A stretch of DNA of 64,000 nt, taken from NCBI RefSeq assembly GCF_007859865.1, contig NZ_SJPI01000003.1, positions 919,406-983,405 on the forward strand, given 5' to 3'. Shown here one piece after another: positions 18,579 through 28,035 of this stretch. The notes under the pieces were generated by a model. That model was not told the DNA's origin and ran no database searches. It saw only the letters and a list, made by a program, of their open reading frames with translations. The translations under genes were made by a program, and so were the position numbers. The stretch is from Rubripirellula amarantea (GTDB taxonomy: Bacteria > Planctomycetota > Planctomycetia > Pirellulales > Pirellulaceae). Each line of letters opens with the position of its first letter. Position 1 is the first letter of the stretch.

Positions 18579-20045
18579 GTGAATCCAAACTCCATTAATC
18601 GCCGCGTGTTCTTGGACCGCAGTAAAACGACGGTTGGCTTGGCGGCCTTAGCGAGTCTGCTGGGCAAAGAAGGATATGCATCTGATGTGCTAAGCAGCCC
18701 GGGAAAATCCGCGGCTTCACCGATGCCCCAAGGCGTTGGGCAAGGCATGCACTTTCCCGCCAAAGCAAAGCGGATCATTTACCTGTTTCAATCAGGCGGC
18801 CCTGCACAGCAGGACTTGTTCGACTACAAGCCCCTGTTGAACGAAAAGAATGGCGAAGAACTGCCGGCCTCGGTTCGCGGGGAACAACGCTTAACTGGCA
18901 TGTCAGTGAACCAGTCCTCGCTGCCACTTGCTGGTTCGCACTTCAAGTTCAGTCAACATGGCGAGTCCGGTGCTTGGTTGAGCGACTTGCTTCCCTATCA
19001 CCGCGATATTGTCGACGACGTTTGCTTCATTCGCTCGATGACTACTGAAGCAATCAACCATGACCCCGCGATCACCATGTTCCAAACCGGATCGCAAATA
19101 GCTGGACGACCATCGCTAGGATCCTGGTTGTCGTATGGATTAGGGAGCGAGAACGCGGATTTGCCTGCGTTCATTGTTTTGGTTTCGGCCGGCCAGGGTG
19201 GCCAACCTCTCTACTCGCGCTTGTGGGGCAGTGGATTCCTGGACTCTCGCTACCAAGGCGCCCAGTTCCGCGGTGGCGAAGAAGCGGTCCTCTATCTCGA
19301 CAATCCCGATGGCGTGAGTGCAAGTCGACGGCGTGCTCAGCTCAACGCGATCAACTCTCTCAATCGCCATCAATTTGAACGGGAAGGCGATCCTGAAATT
19401 GAATCTCGTATCGCTCAATACGAGATGGCGTTCCGCATGCAAACCAGCGTCCCCGAAGCCAGCAACTTCTCAGATGAGCCGGAAGAGACTTTCGAACTCT
19501 ATGGTGAAGATGCGCGTAAGCCAGGCACGTTTGCGGCCAACTGTCTTCTTGCGCGGCGTTTAGCAGAACGGGATGTTCGATTCATCCAGTTGTATCATCA
19601 AGGCTGGGACCAACACTCCAACCTTCCCGCGGGCATCCGCGGTCAGGCTAAAGAAACAGACCAAGCGTCGGCTGCCCTTGTGAAAGATCTCAAGCGACGA
19701 GGATTGCTTGATGACACGCTAGTGATCTGGGGCGGCGAATTTGGTCGCACCGCGTATTCGCAAGGTGTTCTAACGCCGGATAACTACGGCCGCGACCATC
19801 ACCCACGTTGCTTCACCAGTTGGATGGCGGGAGGCGGTATCAAACCGGGCATGACTTACGGATCTACCGACGAGTTTGGCTACAACGTTGTCGAAAACAG
19901 TGTCCACGTTCATGATTTCAACGCCACTATCTTGCATCAAATGGGCATTGACCATGAACGACTGACGTTCAAGTATCAAGGCCGGCGATTCCGACTGACG
20001 GACGTCCATGGCCATGTCGTCAAGGACATCCTCACTGATGCCTAA
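18579..20045 (+). CDS. DUF1501 domain-containing protein, Tat-secreted
   Basis: A 488-residue protein from a GTG start. The N-terminus [22 protein letters not shown] is a Tat-type signal. DUF1501 landmarks: [19 protein letters not shown], the [20 protein letters not shown] block, [36 protein letters not shown] and [21 protein letters not shown], ending in the [14 protein letters not shown] block. DUF1501 proteins belong to the alkaline phosphatase/sulfatase-like superfamily and are always found with DUF1553 partners, as here. Whether it has hydrolase activity is unknown; the EFGRT and HHP segments are probably metal ligands. Confidence 0.93.
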   Translation: MNPNSINRRVFLDRSKTTVGLAALASLLGKEGYASDVLSSPGKSAASPMPQGVGQGMHFPAKAKRIIYLFQSGGPAQQDLFDYKPLLNEKNGEELPASVRGEQRLTGMSVNQSSLPLAGSHFKFSQHGESGAWLSDLLPYHRDIVDDVCFIRSMTTEAINHDPAITMFQTGSQIAGRPSLGSWLSYGLGSENADLPAFIVLVSAGQGGQPLYSRLWGSGFLDSRYQGAQFRGGEEAVLYLDNPDGVSASRRRAQLNAINSLNRHQFEREGDPEIESRIAQYEMAFRMQTSVPEASNFSDEPEETFELYGEDARKPGTFAANCLLARRLAERDVRFIQLYHQGWDQHSNLPAGIRGQAKETDQASAALVKDLKRRGLLDDTLVIWGGEFGRTAYSQGVLTPDNYGRDHHPRCFTSWMAGGGIKPGMTYGSTDEFGYNVVENSVHVHDFNATILHQMGIDHERLTFKYQGRRFRLTDVHGHVVKDILTDA

Positions 20046-20138
20046 GCCAATCGTAAATCAACAAGATGTCGGTGCATTTCACTCAACAAACGTCGAACGA
20101 CTGGTGATAACCGTTAACCGATAGCATGCGTTGTCGCA

Positions 20139-21518
20139 TTAATCACGAATACGCTTGGCCTTTTGTTTAATACCGTTTTGGTGAAGCGTCAGCGCGTACG
20201 CAGGGCCTTTGCCGCGAAAGTGAAATTCCAACTTCGCGTCGACGCCGCGGTAGGACCACATTGTTGGTGAGTCCGAAAAAACTTCTTGTGTTGGCTGGTT
20301 CGTAATGCCAACCATCACGCGGTCCCCTTGAACGCTCACGTCAAAGACAAAGGTGGGGGCGAGTTGGTATCGACCAACCAAACGTTCCAGATTCGCATCG
20401 CTAGGATCTGGCTCGGTTGGTTGATCACGTGGCGAATGGGAAGGAACCGTCCTTGCGACCAACTCCATCGCCAACTGATCCACTGTGTCACCCGGTGCCG
20501 TGTTGGCAAGCACAATCACCGCCACTTTTAGTTCGCGGTTCACCACAATGATAGAATGAGAACCGCCAGTTTCTCCGTTGTGCCAGCGAGTCATTCCGTC
20601 GGGATGAATCATCCAACCAAGTCCCATTGCCGAGCCACTCTGATCGGCTGGCGAATGTTGCTTCCAAGCTAATTCGATCGCTTCACCAACGGGACCATCC
20701 GGGGGATCGATGGTTGCCTTTGCGAATCGCATCATATCTTTAAGCGTCGACCGAATTCCACCGGCCCCGGGCAGATCAGCAAAATTCCAAACTTGCACTC
20801 CTTTACCAACGGGATGATGAGGTCTTGCAAATCGCTTCTTTTGTGCATCGCTTAATGTAACCGTGCAGTCATCCATTCGAAGTGGCTTTGCAATTCGGTC
20901 TCGCAACAGTGTTTCGTAGTCCGAATGGTTTAGCTCTGCGATCATGTACCCCAGAACCGAAACCGCAAAATTCGAGTACTCTTGCGTCTCGCCTGGTTGG
21001 CGTGCAAGTTGATGTCGAGCCAAAAACTTGGATGCCTCATTTGAGTTGTAATTGCGATAGGGATCATTCATCGACGCGGGTTGATAGTCGCCTGGCAACC
21101 GTGGCAAACCCGATCGGTGCACGCATACATCGAGCCATGAAATTCCCGTCCCTTGATAGGAAGGCAATTTGATCCCCGCCTTATTATCCGCTTCGATAGT
21201 GTCGGTTAGCTTGATCTTCCCTTGAACGACTGCATCGGCGACAAGCAACGATGTAAACAACTTGCTGATCGAGCCAAGTTCGTAGACGGTCAGATTATTG
21301 GGTTGCCGCCCGCTTCGTGACGTTCGTCCAAAGTGATAGGTTCCATATCGATCACCTTGCAGAAACCCGACGGAGAGCCCGTCAACGACGTTGTCTTCAA
21401 CGAGCTTACCAGCCATTTCGCTGACGATTTCCTCAGTCAATTCTTCGCCTTGCACGCTGGTCATTCCCAACGGCAAAATAAAGACGAGCAGTCTGACCAC
21501 TGTTGATGCAAATCTCAT
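20139..21518 (-). CDS. Serine hydrolase, class C beta-lactamase / DD-peptidase-like
   Basis: A 459-residue protein with a signal peptide. The SxxK motif is intact as SISK (S83, K86) in ELGSISKLFTSLLV. The second motif is YSNFAV and the third is HNGETGG near residue 315. The class C beta-lactamase fold runs to about residue 345, then a C-terminal lipocalin-like domain (LVGRYQLAPTFVFDVSVQGDRVMVGI). Such proteins are esterases, D-amino peptidases or wall-modifying enzymes rather than true resistance beta-lactamases in most cases. It is downstream of, and in the same direction as, the catalytically degenerate homologue at 21697-23943, so the two may work together. Confidence 0.88.
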   Translation of the reverse strand: MRFASTVVRLLVFILPLGMTSVQGEELTEEIVSEMAGKLVEDNVVDGLSVGFLQGDRYGTYHFGRTSRSGRQPNNLTVYELGSISKLFTSLLVADAVVQGKIKLTDTIEADNKAGIKLPSYQGTGISWLDVCVHRSGLPRLPGDYQPASMNDPYRNYNSNEASKFLARHQLARQPGETQEYSNFAVSVLGYMIAELNHSDYETLLRDRIAKPLRMDDCTVTLSDAQKKRFARPHHPVGKGVQVWNFADLPGAGGIRSTLKDMMRFAKATIDPPDGPVGEAIELAWKQHSPADQSGSAMGLGWMIHPDGMTRWHNGETGGSHSIIVVNRELKVAVIVLANTAPGDTVDQLAMELVARTVPSHSPRDQPTEPDPSDANLERLVGRYQLAPTFVFDVSVQGDRVMVGITNQPTQEVFSDSPTMWSYRGVDAKLEFHFRGKGPAYALTLHQNGIKQKAKRIRD

Positions 21519-21696
21519 TGAATCGCTTTCGGATAAATCTTAATGTTTGGAAGTAGTGCGTCCGCCAATCTCAAACAGGCCTGCACCTTTGCCCCCTACA
21601 ATTGATTAGTAGCCGTAGTGATCGCAAACTTACATACCCAACCAAGAAAACTTCGATTTCCGGTTTGAACACGCGAGTTCAAGTCGCCCTCGATTG

Positions 21697-23943
21697 CTAT
21701 TGGCTAGAGTCCTGACGGGATCGAGCAGCGGCTCGAATGGCTTTGCGATTTTCCTCTGACATCACCACGTTTTCCATCTTAATTTGCTCACCCGTGAACA
21801 GTGACTCAACTATAAGCGTGACGCTGTCCGCGGGCGGATGCCCCATTCGAGTCAGCACTTCAACGAGGTCTTCTTCGAATCGCTTCTGCCACAACTGGTC
21901 ATACTTCTGCTTGCTAAAGTCAACGATCTGAGCGACCGAAACGTCACCGATCGAAACCAGCGTGAACCAATCATCGTCTAGCATGACCTCAGGTTGATTG
22001 CCCTGCCAACGGATGGCAGCGAACGGAGACTTCTTTGCAAACGCGGACTGGCCTGGCAATGGATCACGACTGACGCTCGCCTCGACAACTCGCCAAGCCG
22101 CTGCTTCGGCTTTCTCGCTGTCACCGTCGTTTGATGCAACGGCCACCACCATGTTTTTCTCGGGAACGAAAACCACCAATGCGTACCACATCGTGTTAGA
22201 CCCGTTGTGCCAGTAATTCTTGTAAGGAATTCTTGAATCGGGATAACGAACTACCCAACCGCACGCATATTGATTTTGTTCTGCTGCATGTAGTCGTTCA
22301 TAGGTTTCCTTCGAAAGCAGTTTTCCTTTTCCAAGATCACCCTGCATGTGTTCTGTCGCATAAGTGCAAAGATCACGAAGGGTCATGTGGACAGTACCCG
22401 AAGGCCCCATGATCGGCGTATTGTCTGCGTCGTCATCCATCGCAAACTTGCCTGCTAACCTAGCGCGGTGACCGCGTGGTTGCGGTAGGGTATCGCTGGG
22501 GCTTCTGGGCGGTCCAAATCCCGAGCCCGTAAGTTCTAATGGCTCGAAGACTTCTTGCTTGACGAGATCTTCCCACGAGAAACCCGTCACCTCTTCCGCC
22601 ATCGCCCCGGCGATCGTCATGCCGACGTTTGAATAGGAATACATTTGCCCGGCGGGGCGAGGAAGAGGCTGAGAGACTACATCCATCACCGCTTCTCGAC
22701 GAGCACGAGTGCTCTCGATGCCCGGTTTGGGCCGATGACTCCAAAGTTCCCTCGGGAAGTTCGCCGGTGCTCCAGCTATGTCGGTTAGAAGTTGTCTCAA
22801 CGTGACTGACTTCCAATCCGCATGGACGTTTGGCTCTGAGAAAACGCTGCCGACCGTATCAGACCAATGCATTTGATCGGCTTCGATCAAGCGACCAATC
22901 ATCGTTGCGGTGATGGACTTGGTGATCCCTCCCACATGCCAACGGTCGTCGATTTCGACGGATACACCGCTACCGATTATGCGTTCTCCTTGTGCCGCGA
23001 CCGCTCCAACTTTTCCGTCGACCATTACCATGGCTGCCAAACCTACTAGGCTCTTTTGCTCGCGAAGTTCCGTGACCTGCAAGGCAAGCGCGTCGCCGTT
23101 CACTCCGCTGCTTTGCGCCGTACCGGCGTATTGAGAATCGGATATGCGGCTGGCCATGTCTACCAACACCACGACCAAAATGAGAGCGGCAACCAACACG
23201 ACCATCGCGACCGCGTTTCGAATACCCGCACCACTTGGTGTCAAGAATCTTTCCTCGGCAAACGGCGATAGCGATGCCGGAACGATTGCGTAAGTCTCGG
23301 GTTCGCCAGTGGATTCCCCACTCGATTCCCCGCTCGATTCATCGCCCAAGCTCATCAGCAGTGCCAATAGTTCTTCACGTCTTGGCTGAAGCTGTTTTCG
23401 AACCGCACGCTGGTTGATGAAGTAGACCAATCCATAAACGACAGCAAGCAATGATGAAAGTGCCAGCGTGCTTGCGATGAACTCCCACCAAGCACTCGAA
23501 GTAAGCCACGCCGTGTGAAAAAAGAACGCGAGTATTGAAATGCAGAAGGGCAGCAGATACCACCAAAAGACGTTTCTTAGCAGCCAGATTTGATGCTCGA
23601 CCTGTGCGAGTGAAACCTTCACGCAGTCGATCAATGGCTCGCCTGGTTCGCTTGGCTTGGGACGATGGCGGAAACGATCCACCAGCATGAAGCCGATAAT
23701 CCACAACAGTGCTGGCACCGTTAGATACCAGGTCCATGGCGATGATGTCCTGATGCCGAGGTAAAACCAAATCGGCAACAACAACACTGCGATTCCCACC
23801 TCACGAAAGTCTCGCCAGAAGATGGTTGCTTGAAAGTTACCTTGGTGTCGTTGCACCTCTTCGAGCAATAGATCGGCGTGGACGATCACTTTTGGTTGAG
23901 CCGTCTGAGCATGCCAAGCTTGCTGATACTTATCAGGATCCAT
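21697..23943 (-). CDS. Membrane protein with ECF-partner N-terminus and beta-lactamase-fold domain lacking the nucleophile
   Basis: A 748-residue protein. Residues 1-45 are soluble, followed by four helices (about 48-64, 70-88, 122-146, 153-177), a Ser/Gly/Glu linker (GESSGESTGE), a fifth helix at about 241-263 and a 480-residue extracytoplasmic part. That part has the beta-lactamase class C pattern RWHVGGITKSITATMIG, YSYSN and YWHNGSN, but the SxxK serine is Gly339 (codon at 22927-22929), so acyl-enzyme chemistry looks impossible. It ends in the WFTLVSIGDVSV-type domain seen in planctomycete serine hydrolases. The start overlaps the ECF sigma factor end by 11 bp, so it is probably its partner (anti-sigma-like or sensor); this is inference. 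Confidence 0.78.
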   Translation of the reverse strand: MDPDKYQQAWHAQTAQPKVIVHADLLLEEVQRHQGNFQATIFWRDFREVGIAVLLLPIWFYLGIRTSSPWTWYLTVPALLWIIGFMLVDRFRHRPKPSEPGEPLIDCVKVSLAQVEHQIWLLRNVFWWYLLPFCISILAFFFHTAWLTSSAWWEFIASTLALSSLLAVVYGLVYFINQRAVRKQLQPRREELLALLMSLGDESSGESSGESTGEPETYAIVPASLSPFAEERFLTPSGAGIRNAVAMVVLVAALILVVVLVDMASRISDSQYAGTAQSSGVNGDALALQVTELREQKSLVGLAAMVMVDGKVGAVAAQGERIIGSGVSVEIDDRWHVGGITKSITATMIGRLIEADQMHWSDTVGSVFSEPNVHADWKSVTLRQLLTDIAGAPANFPRELWSHRPKPGIESTRARREAVMDVVSQPLPRPAGQMYSYSNVGMTIAGAMAEEVTGFSWEDLVKQEVFEPLELTGSGFGPPRSPSDTLPQPRGHRARLAGKFAMDDDADNTPIMGPSGTVHMTLRDLCTYATEHMQGDLGKGKLLSKETYERLHAAEQNQYACGWVVRYPDSRIPYKNYWHNGSNTMWYALVVFVPEKNMVVAVASNDGDSEKAEAAAWRVVEASVSRDPLPGQSAFAKKSPFAAIRWQGNQPEVMLDDDWFTLVSIGDVSVAQIVDFSKQKYDQLWQKRFEEDLVEVLTRMGHPPADSVTLIVESLFTGEQIKMENVVMSEENRKAIRAAARSRQDSSQ

Positions 23944-24460
23944 GTGATTCCTTGTTCATCAGAGTGCTGAGCGATTTCTTCGCTCGATTCAGCTTCACAC
24001 CCACGTTGCTCTCTGAAATCCCTAGCACTTCTGCCATCTCTCGGTAACTCATTTCATCGAGGTACAACAGCACCAAGGCAGCGTCAGCTTTCGGCAATTG
24101 ATGAATCGCCTGGTAAAGCTGCTCGACAGTATCTCGCTGCTGGGCCTGTTCGGCACTGCTTGGTCCGTCCATCGGCACCGCTTGCACTTCCAACATCGGT
24201 TGTTGCCTCGATCGACGTCGCTTGTCCTTGCGCTGCCAGTTCATCGCGGTGTGCAAAGCTACGCGATAAAACCAAGTCGGCGCGCTCGCCTTGCCTTCGA
24301 AATTGGCTAATGATCGCCAAGCTTGAAGCAATATTTCTTGAGCCAGATCCTGGCATTCGTCTGCAGTGAGCGTGTAGGCGCGAGCCACCTTCATGACTGA
24401 AGAGCTATGTTCTTCAAGCCAGTTCGTGAAAATCGTTTTGTGATCTTTCTCAAGCACCAA
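23933..24460 (-). CDS. ECF-type RNA polymerase sigma factor
   Basis: About 175 residues; start is a TTG at 24460 or the GTG next to it. Region 2 contains ADECQDLAQEILLQAWRSL and APTWFYRVALHTAMNWQRK; region 4 contains IHQLPKADAALVLLYLDEMSYREMAEVLGISESNVGVKLNRAKKSL, whose core is EVLGISESNVGVKLNR. A basic RRRSRQ linker separates them. No region 3, as expected for ECF factors. The 3' end overlaps the following membrane protein by 11 bp, so expression is coupled. The promoter it recognises is not evident, though autoregulation from upstream of 24460 is usual in such pairs. Confidence 0.92.
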   Translation of the reverse strand: MVLEKDHKTIFTNWLEEHSSSVMKVARAYTLTADECQDLAQEILLQAWRSLANFEGKASAPTWFYRVALHTAMNWQRKDKRRRSRQQPMLEVQAVPMDGPSSAEQAQQRDTVEQLYQAIHQLPKADAALVLLYLDEMSYREMAEVLGISESNVGVKLNRAKKSLSTLMNKESHGS

Positions 24461-24649
24461 CGCACTTCTTCAAGAAAGGAAACTTCGTGCCGGAGATATT
24501 GGTCACTCTGGAAAGCGTTTCCTTACAGAAAAGTTCAGCTAGATAATTAAAACGGCTGAAAACGGCGGGCTTCCTCAGTTTCTTAGCATAACCCGATCGC
24601 TAGCTCACGCTTGGCCGCACGCAGACCGAGTGGACGAAAGTTAACGACC

Positions 24650-24690
24650 AAAAAAAACCGCCGACGCAAGGCAGGCCTGCGTCGGCGGTT
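24650..24690 (-). terminator. Rho-independent terminator of the fucosidase gene
   Basis: A 13-bp GC-rich stem (24656-24668 with 24678-24690) with a nine-base loop is followed on the minus strand by eight T (complement of 24650-24657). It lies 50 bases after the alpha-fucosidase stop codon. Confidence 0.92.
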
Positions 24691-24720
24691 CAATAATTCG
24701 TCACAAACAACTTGCGTCTG

Positions 24721-24754
24721 CGTTACTAGGTCAGCTTCGTTACTTGGTCAACTT
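24721..24754. repeat. 17-bp tandem repeat (2 copies) spanning a stop codon
   Basis: 24721-24737 and 24738-24754 are the same 17-base unit with two mismatches. The TAA stop of the fucosidase (24740-24742) is inside the second unit; the first unit repeats the last codons and stop as non-coding sequence. Confidence 0.7.
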
Positions 24755-26377
24755 CAACACATAGGCGAAGTCGCATGGCTTCTTAGCGGGCAACTTAACA
24801 TTGAGTCCCTCGTCGGATCGCGAAACATCTAGAGATTGGTCGCTACCCAAGAGTTCAACTGAACCGATCTCTCCAGGCCAGTGTTCCGATCCGGTTGCCA
24901 ATGTGCGAATCGTCACCTCACCCGACTCAGGCCAAGCTAAAATGGTCGCGTAAACTACGTCGCCCTTTTGAGTGAAACGAACATCGCCGGCGGTGAAAGG
25001 CTTGTCACTGGCTTCCGATACATGTCCCGTCGAAACCTTGGTGGCCCCTTCGCCGTAGGTCGACCAGTGAGTTGTTTCATAGATCGCTTCACCGTTGACC
25101 TTAAGCCAACCACCGATCGCTTTTAAAATCGCTTGGTCTTCCTCGGGAATGGTGCCGTCGGGTCGAGGTCCAACGTTTAGCAACAGGCACCCGTTCTTGG
25201 AAACAATGTCCACCAAGTCATCGACCAATCGGTCGGGGTTTTTGTAACGCTGATTCTCGGTGTATCCCCAAGAACTAGCGCTTACAGCGGTATCGGTTTG
25301 CCAAAACGGCTTTCGGATCTCGGCCATTTTGGAACGTTCTTTGTCCAAAACCGCAGCTTTCTCGGGGAACGCATCCCACTTGTAGTTGATAACGCCAATG
25401 TCGCCATCCTTGGACGATTGGTTGTAGTAGTACGCAGCAAATTTCTTCAAATGACCTGCGAACGGGTTTGTTTCGTAGGTAGCCTTTTGCAGTTCAGGCG
25501 TGATGCCGAAGTCGAACCAAATCAAGTCGGGTTGGTACTTGTCCACCAACTCACAACAACGGGCAAGCCAATCGTCTTTGAATTGATTGTCTTGAGGAGG
25601 GAAGTTCTTTTGGTAGTCCGAAGCGTCGTCATTGAACAAGAACGGCATCGGGCGACCGTAGAGTTCGGCGTACTTGGGATCCGCATTGTCGAACGATTCA
25701 TCGCGAACGTAGTACACCCAATTGAAAGCTCGGTGACTGCTCACCCCAAGCTTCATACCTTCCGCTCGAACCGCAGCCGCCAATTCGCCGACGACGTCAC
25801 GCTTGGGTCCTTTTTCCGATGCATCCCAACTGGTGTAGTCGGACGCGTACATTGGAAATCCATCGTGGTGTTCGGCAACGGGTACCACGTAGCGAGCGCC
25901 AGTTTCCTTAAACAACTTTGCCCAGGCTGTCGCATCAAACTTCTCGGCCTTGAATTCAGGAATGAAATCTTTGTAGCCGAAGTCCTTTTGCGAACCATAC
26001 GTTTTCACGTGATGTTCAAAAAAGTTGTCGCCGCGGCGTTGAGAAGGAATGTACATCTGACGCGGATACCACTCGCTCCCAAAAGCGGGAACACTGTAAG
26101 CACCCCAGTGGATGAAGATCCCGAACTTCGCATCCTTGTACCACTGAGGAATAGAGTACGTTTCCAGTGAATCCCACTCTGGTTTGAAGGGACCTGCTTG
26201 TACCACTTCATTAATTTTCTCGACCGCTGGAGCGACCGCCGGGTGCGGCGGAACATTCGCTCGGTCTGCCAAATCCGCGGCTGGTGATTCCCCCAAGACT
26301 GGCGAACTCGGTGAACTCCACAGAACAAAGGCAGCAAGCAAAAGACAAAAACAGGACGATCGCATCGGCATGACCAT
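24740..26377 (-). CDS. Alpha-L-fucosidase, glycoside hydrolase family 29, secreted
   Basis: About 545 residues from the ATG at 26377; a GTG lies further up and two more ATG codons follow within five residues. Signal peptide (RSSCFCLLLAAFVLWSSPS). GH29 landmarks: FGIFIHWGAYSVPAFGSEWYPR, YVVPVAEHHDGFPMYAS, KRDVVGELAAAVRAEGMKLGVSSHR and DLIWFDFGI, where the Asp is the expected nucleophile; then SKNGCLLLNVGPRPDGTIP and a C-terminal beta domain. GH29 enzymes release L-fucose from fucosylated or sulfated algal glycans. No sulfatase or transporter is adjacent. A strong terminator follows. Acid/base residue not identified. Confidence 0.94.
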   Translation of the reverse strand: MVMPMRSSCFCLLLAAFVLWSSPSSPVLGESPAADLADRANVPPHPAVAPAVEKINEVVQAGPFKPEWDSLETYSIPQWYKDAKFGIFIHWGAYSVPAFGSEWYPRQMYIPSQRRGDNFFEHHVKTYGSQKDFGYKDFIPEFKAEKFDATAWAKLFKETGARYVVPVAEHHDGFPMYASDYTSWDASEKGPKRDVVGELAAAVRAEGMKLGVSSHRAFNWVYYVRDESFDNADPKYAELYGRPMPFLFNDDASDYQKNFPPQDNQFKDDWLARCCELVDKYQPDLIWFDFGITPELQKATYETNPFAGHLKKFAAYYYNQSSKDGDIGVINYKWDAFPEKAAVLDKERSKMAEIRKPFWQTDTAVSASSWGYTENQRYKNPDRLVDDLVDIVSKNGCLLLNVGPRPDGTIPEEDQAILKAIGGWLKVNGEAIYETTHWSTYGEGATKVSTGHVSEASDKPFTAGDVRFTQKGDVVYATILAWPESGEVTIRTLATGSEHWPGEIGSVELLGSDQSLDVSRSDEGLNVKLPAKKPCDFAYVLKLTK

Positions 26378-26416
26378 TCTTAAAGGGTTGGAAAACGGGA
26401 TGAACACAGGCGGCAC

Positions 26417-26857
26417 CTACGCCCGCAACACGAGATATCGTAAGCTGACGGCCCAAAGATGCGTCCGCCACCTCCCCACAGGTTACATGACTGAACCCTC
26501 GATGCGAACGTTCTGGACATGATTCCTGCCTATCTTTTTCCTATTTCTTGCCTGCGGTCCGCATTTTTTCAGCGCCGCCATCGCCACTGCAAACAACTTT
26601 GTCACTTCAAATCGGTTCGGACAGCGAAAAGCACGCAAAATATGCTACGTCGCCTGGAATCATTTCACGATCGGAATCATTTCGCGATCGGAACTATTCG
26701 TCCCTTCTGAGTTGTTCGTTGCTCGAAATGTTCATCCCTTGAATTCGTTTGACCTAGGGAATCAAACATGTGCAACCGACGGAAGAACCTTTGGCCGGGG
26801 TCACCTTCTTGCGGTACCGTCTGGAACCGTTGTCATCCTCATTGAATCTGAAAACCT
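26417..26857. other. Divergent promoter region with a short tandem repeat
   Basis: About 440 non-coding bases between the fucosidase and the divergent phosphotransferase. It contains the 17-bp repeat at 26656-26698 and otherwise nothing I can name. Promoters for both genes are expected here. Confidence 0.5.
26656..26698. repeat. 17-bp tandem repeat, 2.5 copies
   Basis: GGAATCATTTCACGATC at 26656-26672 is followed by a copy with one change at 26673-26689 and a partial third copy (GGAACTATT) at 26690-26698. It lies mid-way between divergent genes, so it might be a binding array. Confidence 0.7.
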
Positions 26858-27841
26858 ATGTTGGCCCCTGAATCTGCCAAAATCGTTCTCGCTGCTACTG
26901 ACGCCAAGCAGATTCGTAGCGAGGAACCCATCCAGTCTCTTTGGAGCGGTTACGGCAAGATCGTGCGAGTCCATTTGAAGGGCGGCTCGGTTGGAACAGC
27001 CATCGTCAAGCAGGTGCAAACGGTTCATCCCGGTAGCCAACCGCGCGGATGGAATACCGACCTCTCTCACCAGCGGAAACTGCGTTCCTATCAAGTCGAG
27101 GCCTGTTGGTATCGCGATTGGAGCAGTCGACTCGGCAACGAAGCTCGGGTCGCGAACGTCTTCTCCATTGACTCAACCGCCGATGGGCACCTGTTCGTTC
27201 TGGAAGATTTGGACGCCGCGGGTTTCTCTCAGCGGCACACGTCGTTGGACGACCGCTCTGTCCGCGACGGCCTGACGTGGCTGGCCAACTTCCACGCCAG
27301 ATTCATAAACGCGTCGCCCCAAGGGCTCTGGCCCGAAGGGACGTACTGGCATTTGGCGACCAGACCCGACGAATTGAAGGCGATTGAAGTCTCACATCCG
27401 CTGTTCCAACACGCGCATGCAATCGACACCCGATTGCGAGATACGTCGTATCCCACCCTTGTTCACGGCGATGCGAAGGTCGCCAATTTCTGCTTCGCCG
27501 ATCCCCAGAACGATCCTCCGCTCGCAGCGGTCGACTTTCAATACGTGGGCGGCGGATGCGGAATGAAAGACGTCGCGTACTTTCTTGGCAGTTGCCTTCG
27601 CGAAGAAGAATGCCAAGACCGAGCTGCCGAAATGGTGGATCATTATCTTGATCGGCTCGACCTTGCTTGCCGTTCGTTCCATCCCGAAATCGACACAATC
27701 AAACTGGTCGACGAATACCGAGCGATGTATCCGTTGGCATGGGCCGACTTCCACCGATTTCTACTCGGTTGGTGCCCGAGTCACGGGAAGCTTCATCGGT
27801 ACAGTCAAGAGATGACGGAACTGGCGATCGCTAACTTGTGA
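26858..27841 (+). CDS. Aminoglycoside phosphotransferase / ecdysteroid-kinase-like protein
   Basis: A 327-residue protein of the protein-kinase-like APH superfamily. The Lys strand is RSYQVEACWYRDW-region, the hinge is LFVLEDLDAAGF, the catalytic loop is LVHGDAKVANFCF (Brenner-type HGDxxxxN) and the metal-binding Asp is in AAVDFQYVGGGCGMKDVAYFLG. This matches the CHK/EcKinase-like group (DUF1679) seen in bacteria as small-molecule kinases. No signal peptide. No neighbour suggests the substrate. It ends 14 bp before the convergent small coiled-coil gene. Confidence 0.85.
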   Translation: MLAPESAKIVLAATDAKQIRSEEPIQSLWSGYGKIVRVHLKGGSVGTAIVKQVQTVHPGSQPRGWNTDLSHQRKLRSYQVEACWYRDWSSRLGNEARVANVFSIDSTADGHLFVLEDLDAAGFSQRHTSLDDRSVRDGLTWLANFHARFINASPQGLWPEGTYWHLATRPDELKAIEVSHPLFQHAHAIDTRLRDTSYPTLVHGDAKVANFCFADPQNDPPLAAVDFQYVGGGCGMKDVAYFLGSCLREEECQDRAAEMVDHYLDRLDLACRSFHPEIDTIKLVDEYRAMYPLAWADFHRFLLGWCPSHGKLHRYSQEMTELAIANL

Positions 27842-27855
27842 TCGCTGGCCCAGAC

Positions 27856-28035
27856 TTAAACCACGTCCACATCACATTCGTCTTCGAGCGTGACGCCGAG
27901 CCCCTTCAGGACTTCCGTCAGCTTGGCATCTAACTCGTCCAACTGTGCAAGTGCGTCATCTTGACGTTGTTCGAGCTCACGAAGCAATTGACCGGGTTCG
28001 TAGTCCGCAGCATGAGAAGTAGGCGTGGGCGACAT
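27856..28035 (-). CDS. Small acidic coiled-coil protein (59 residues), unknown function
   Basis: From ATG at 28035 the frame gives 59 residues. The core [26 protein letters not shown] is a heptad-like helix and the end is acidic ([10 protein letters not shown]). The frame continues upstream to 28161, but that part is Pro/Arg/Cys-rich and not protein-like, so I prefer the internal ATG. The helix pattern with its good codon position bias supports a real gene. It resembles no family I can name. Confidence 0.5.
   Translation of the reverse strand: MSPTPTSHAADYEPGQLLRELEQRQDDALAQLDELDAKLTEVLKGLGVTLEDECDVDVV

Noticed and set aside
25298..26170. 290-residue plus-strand ORF inside the fucosidase gene
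   Set aside because: It is antisense to a clear GH29 gene; its translation is not protein-like in domain content.
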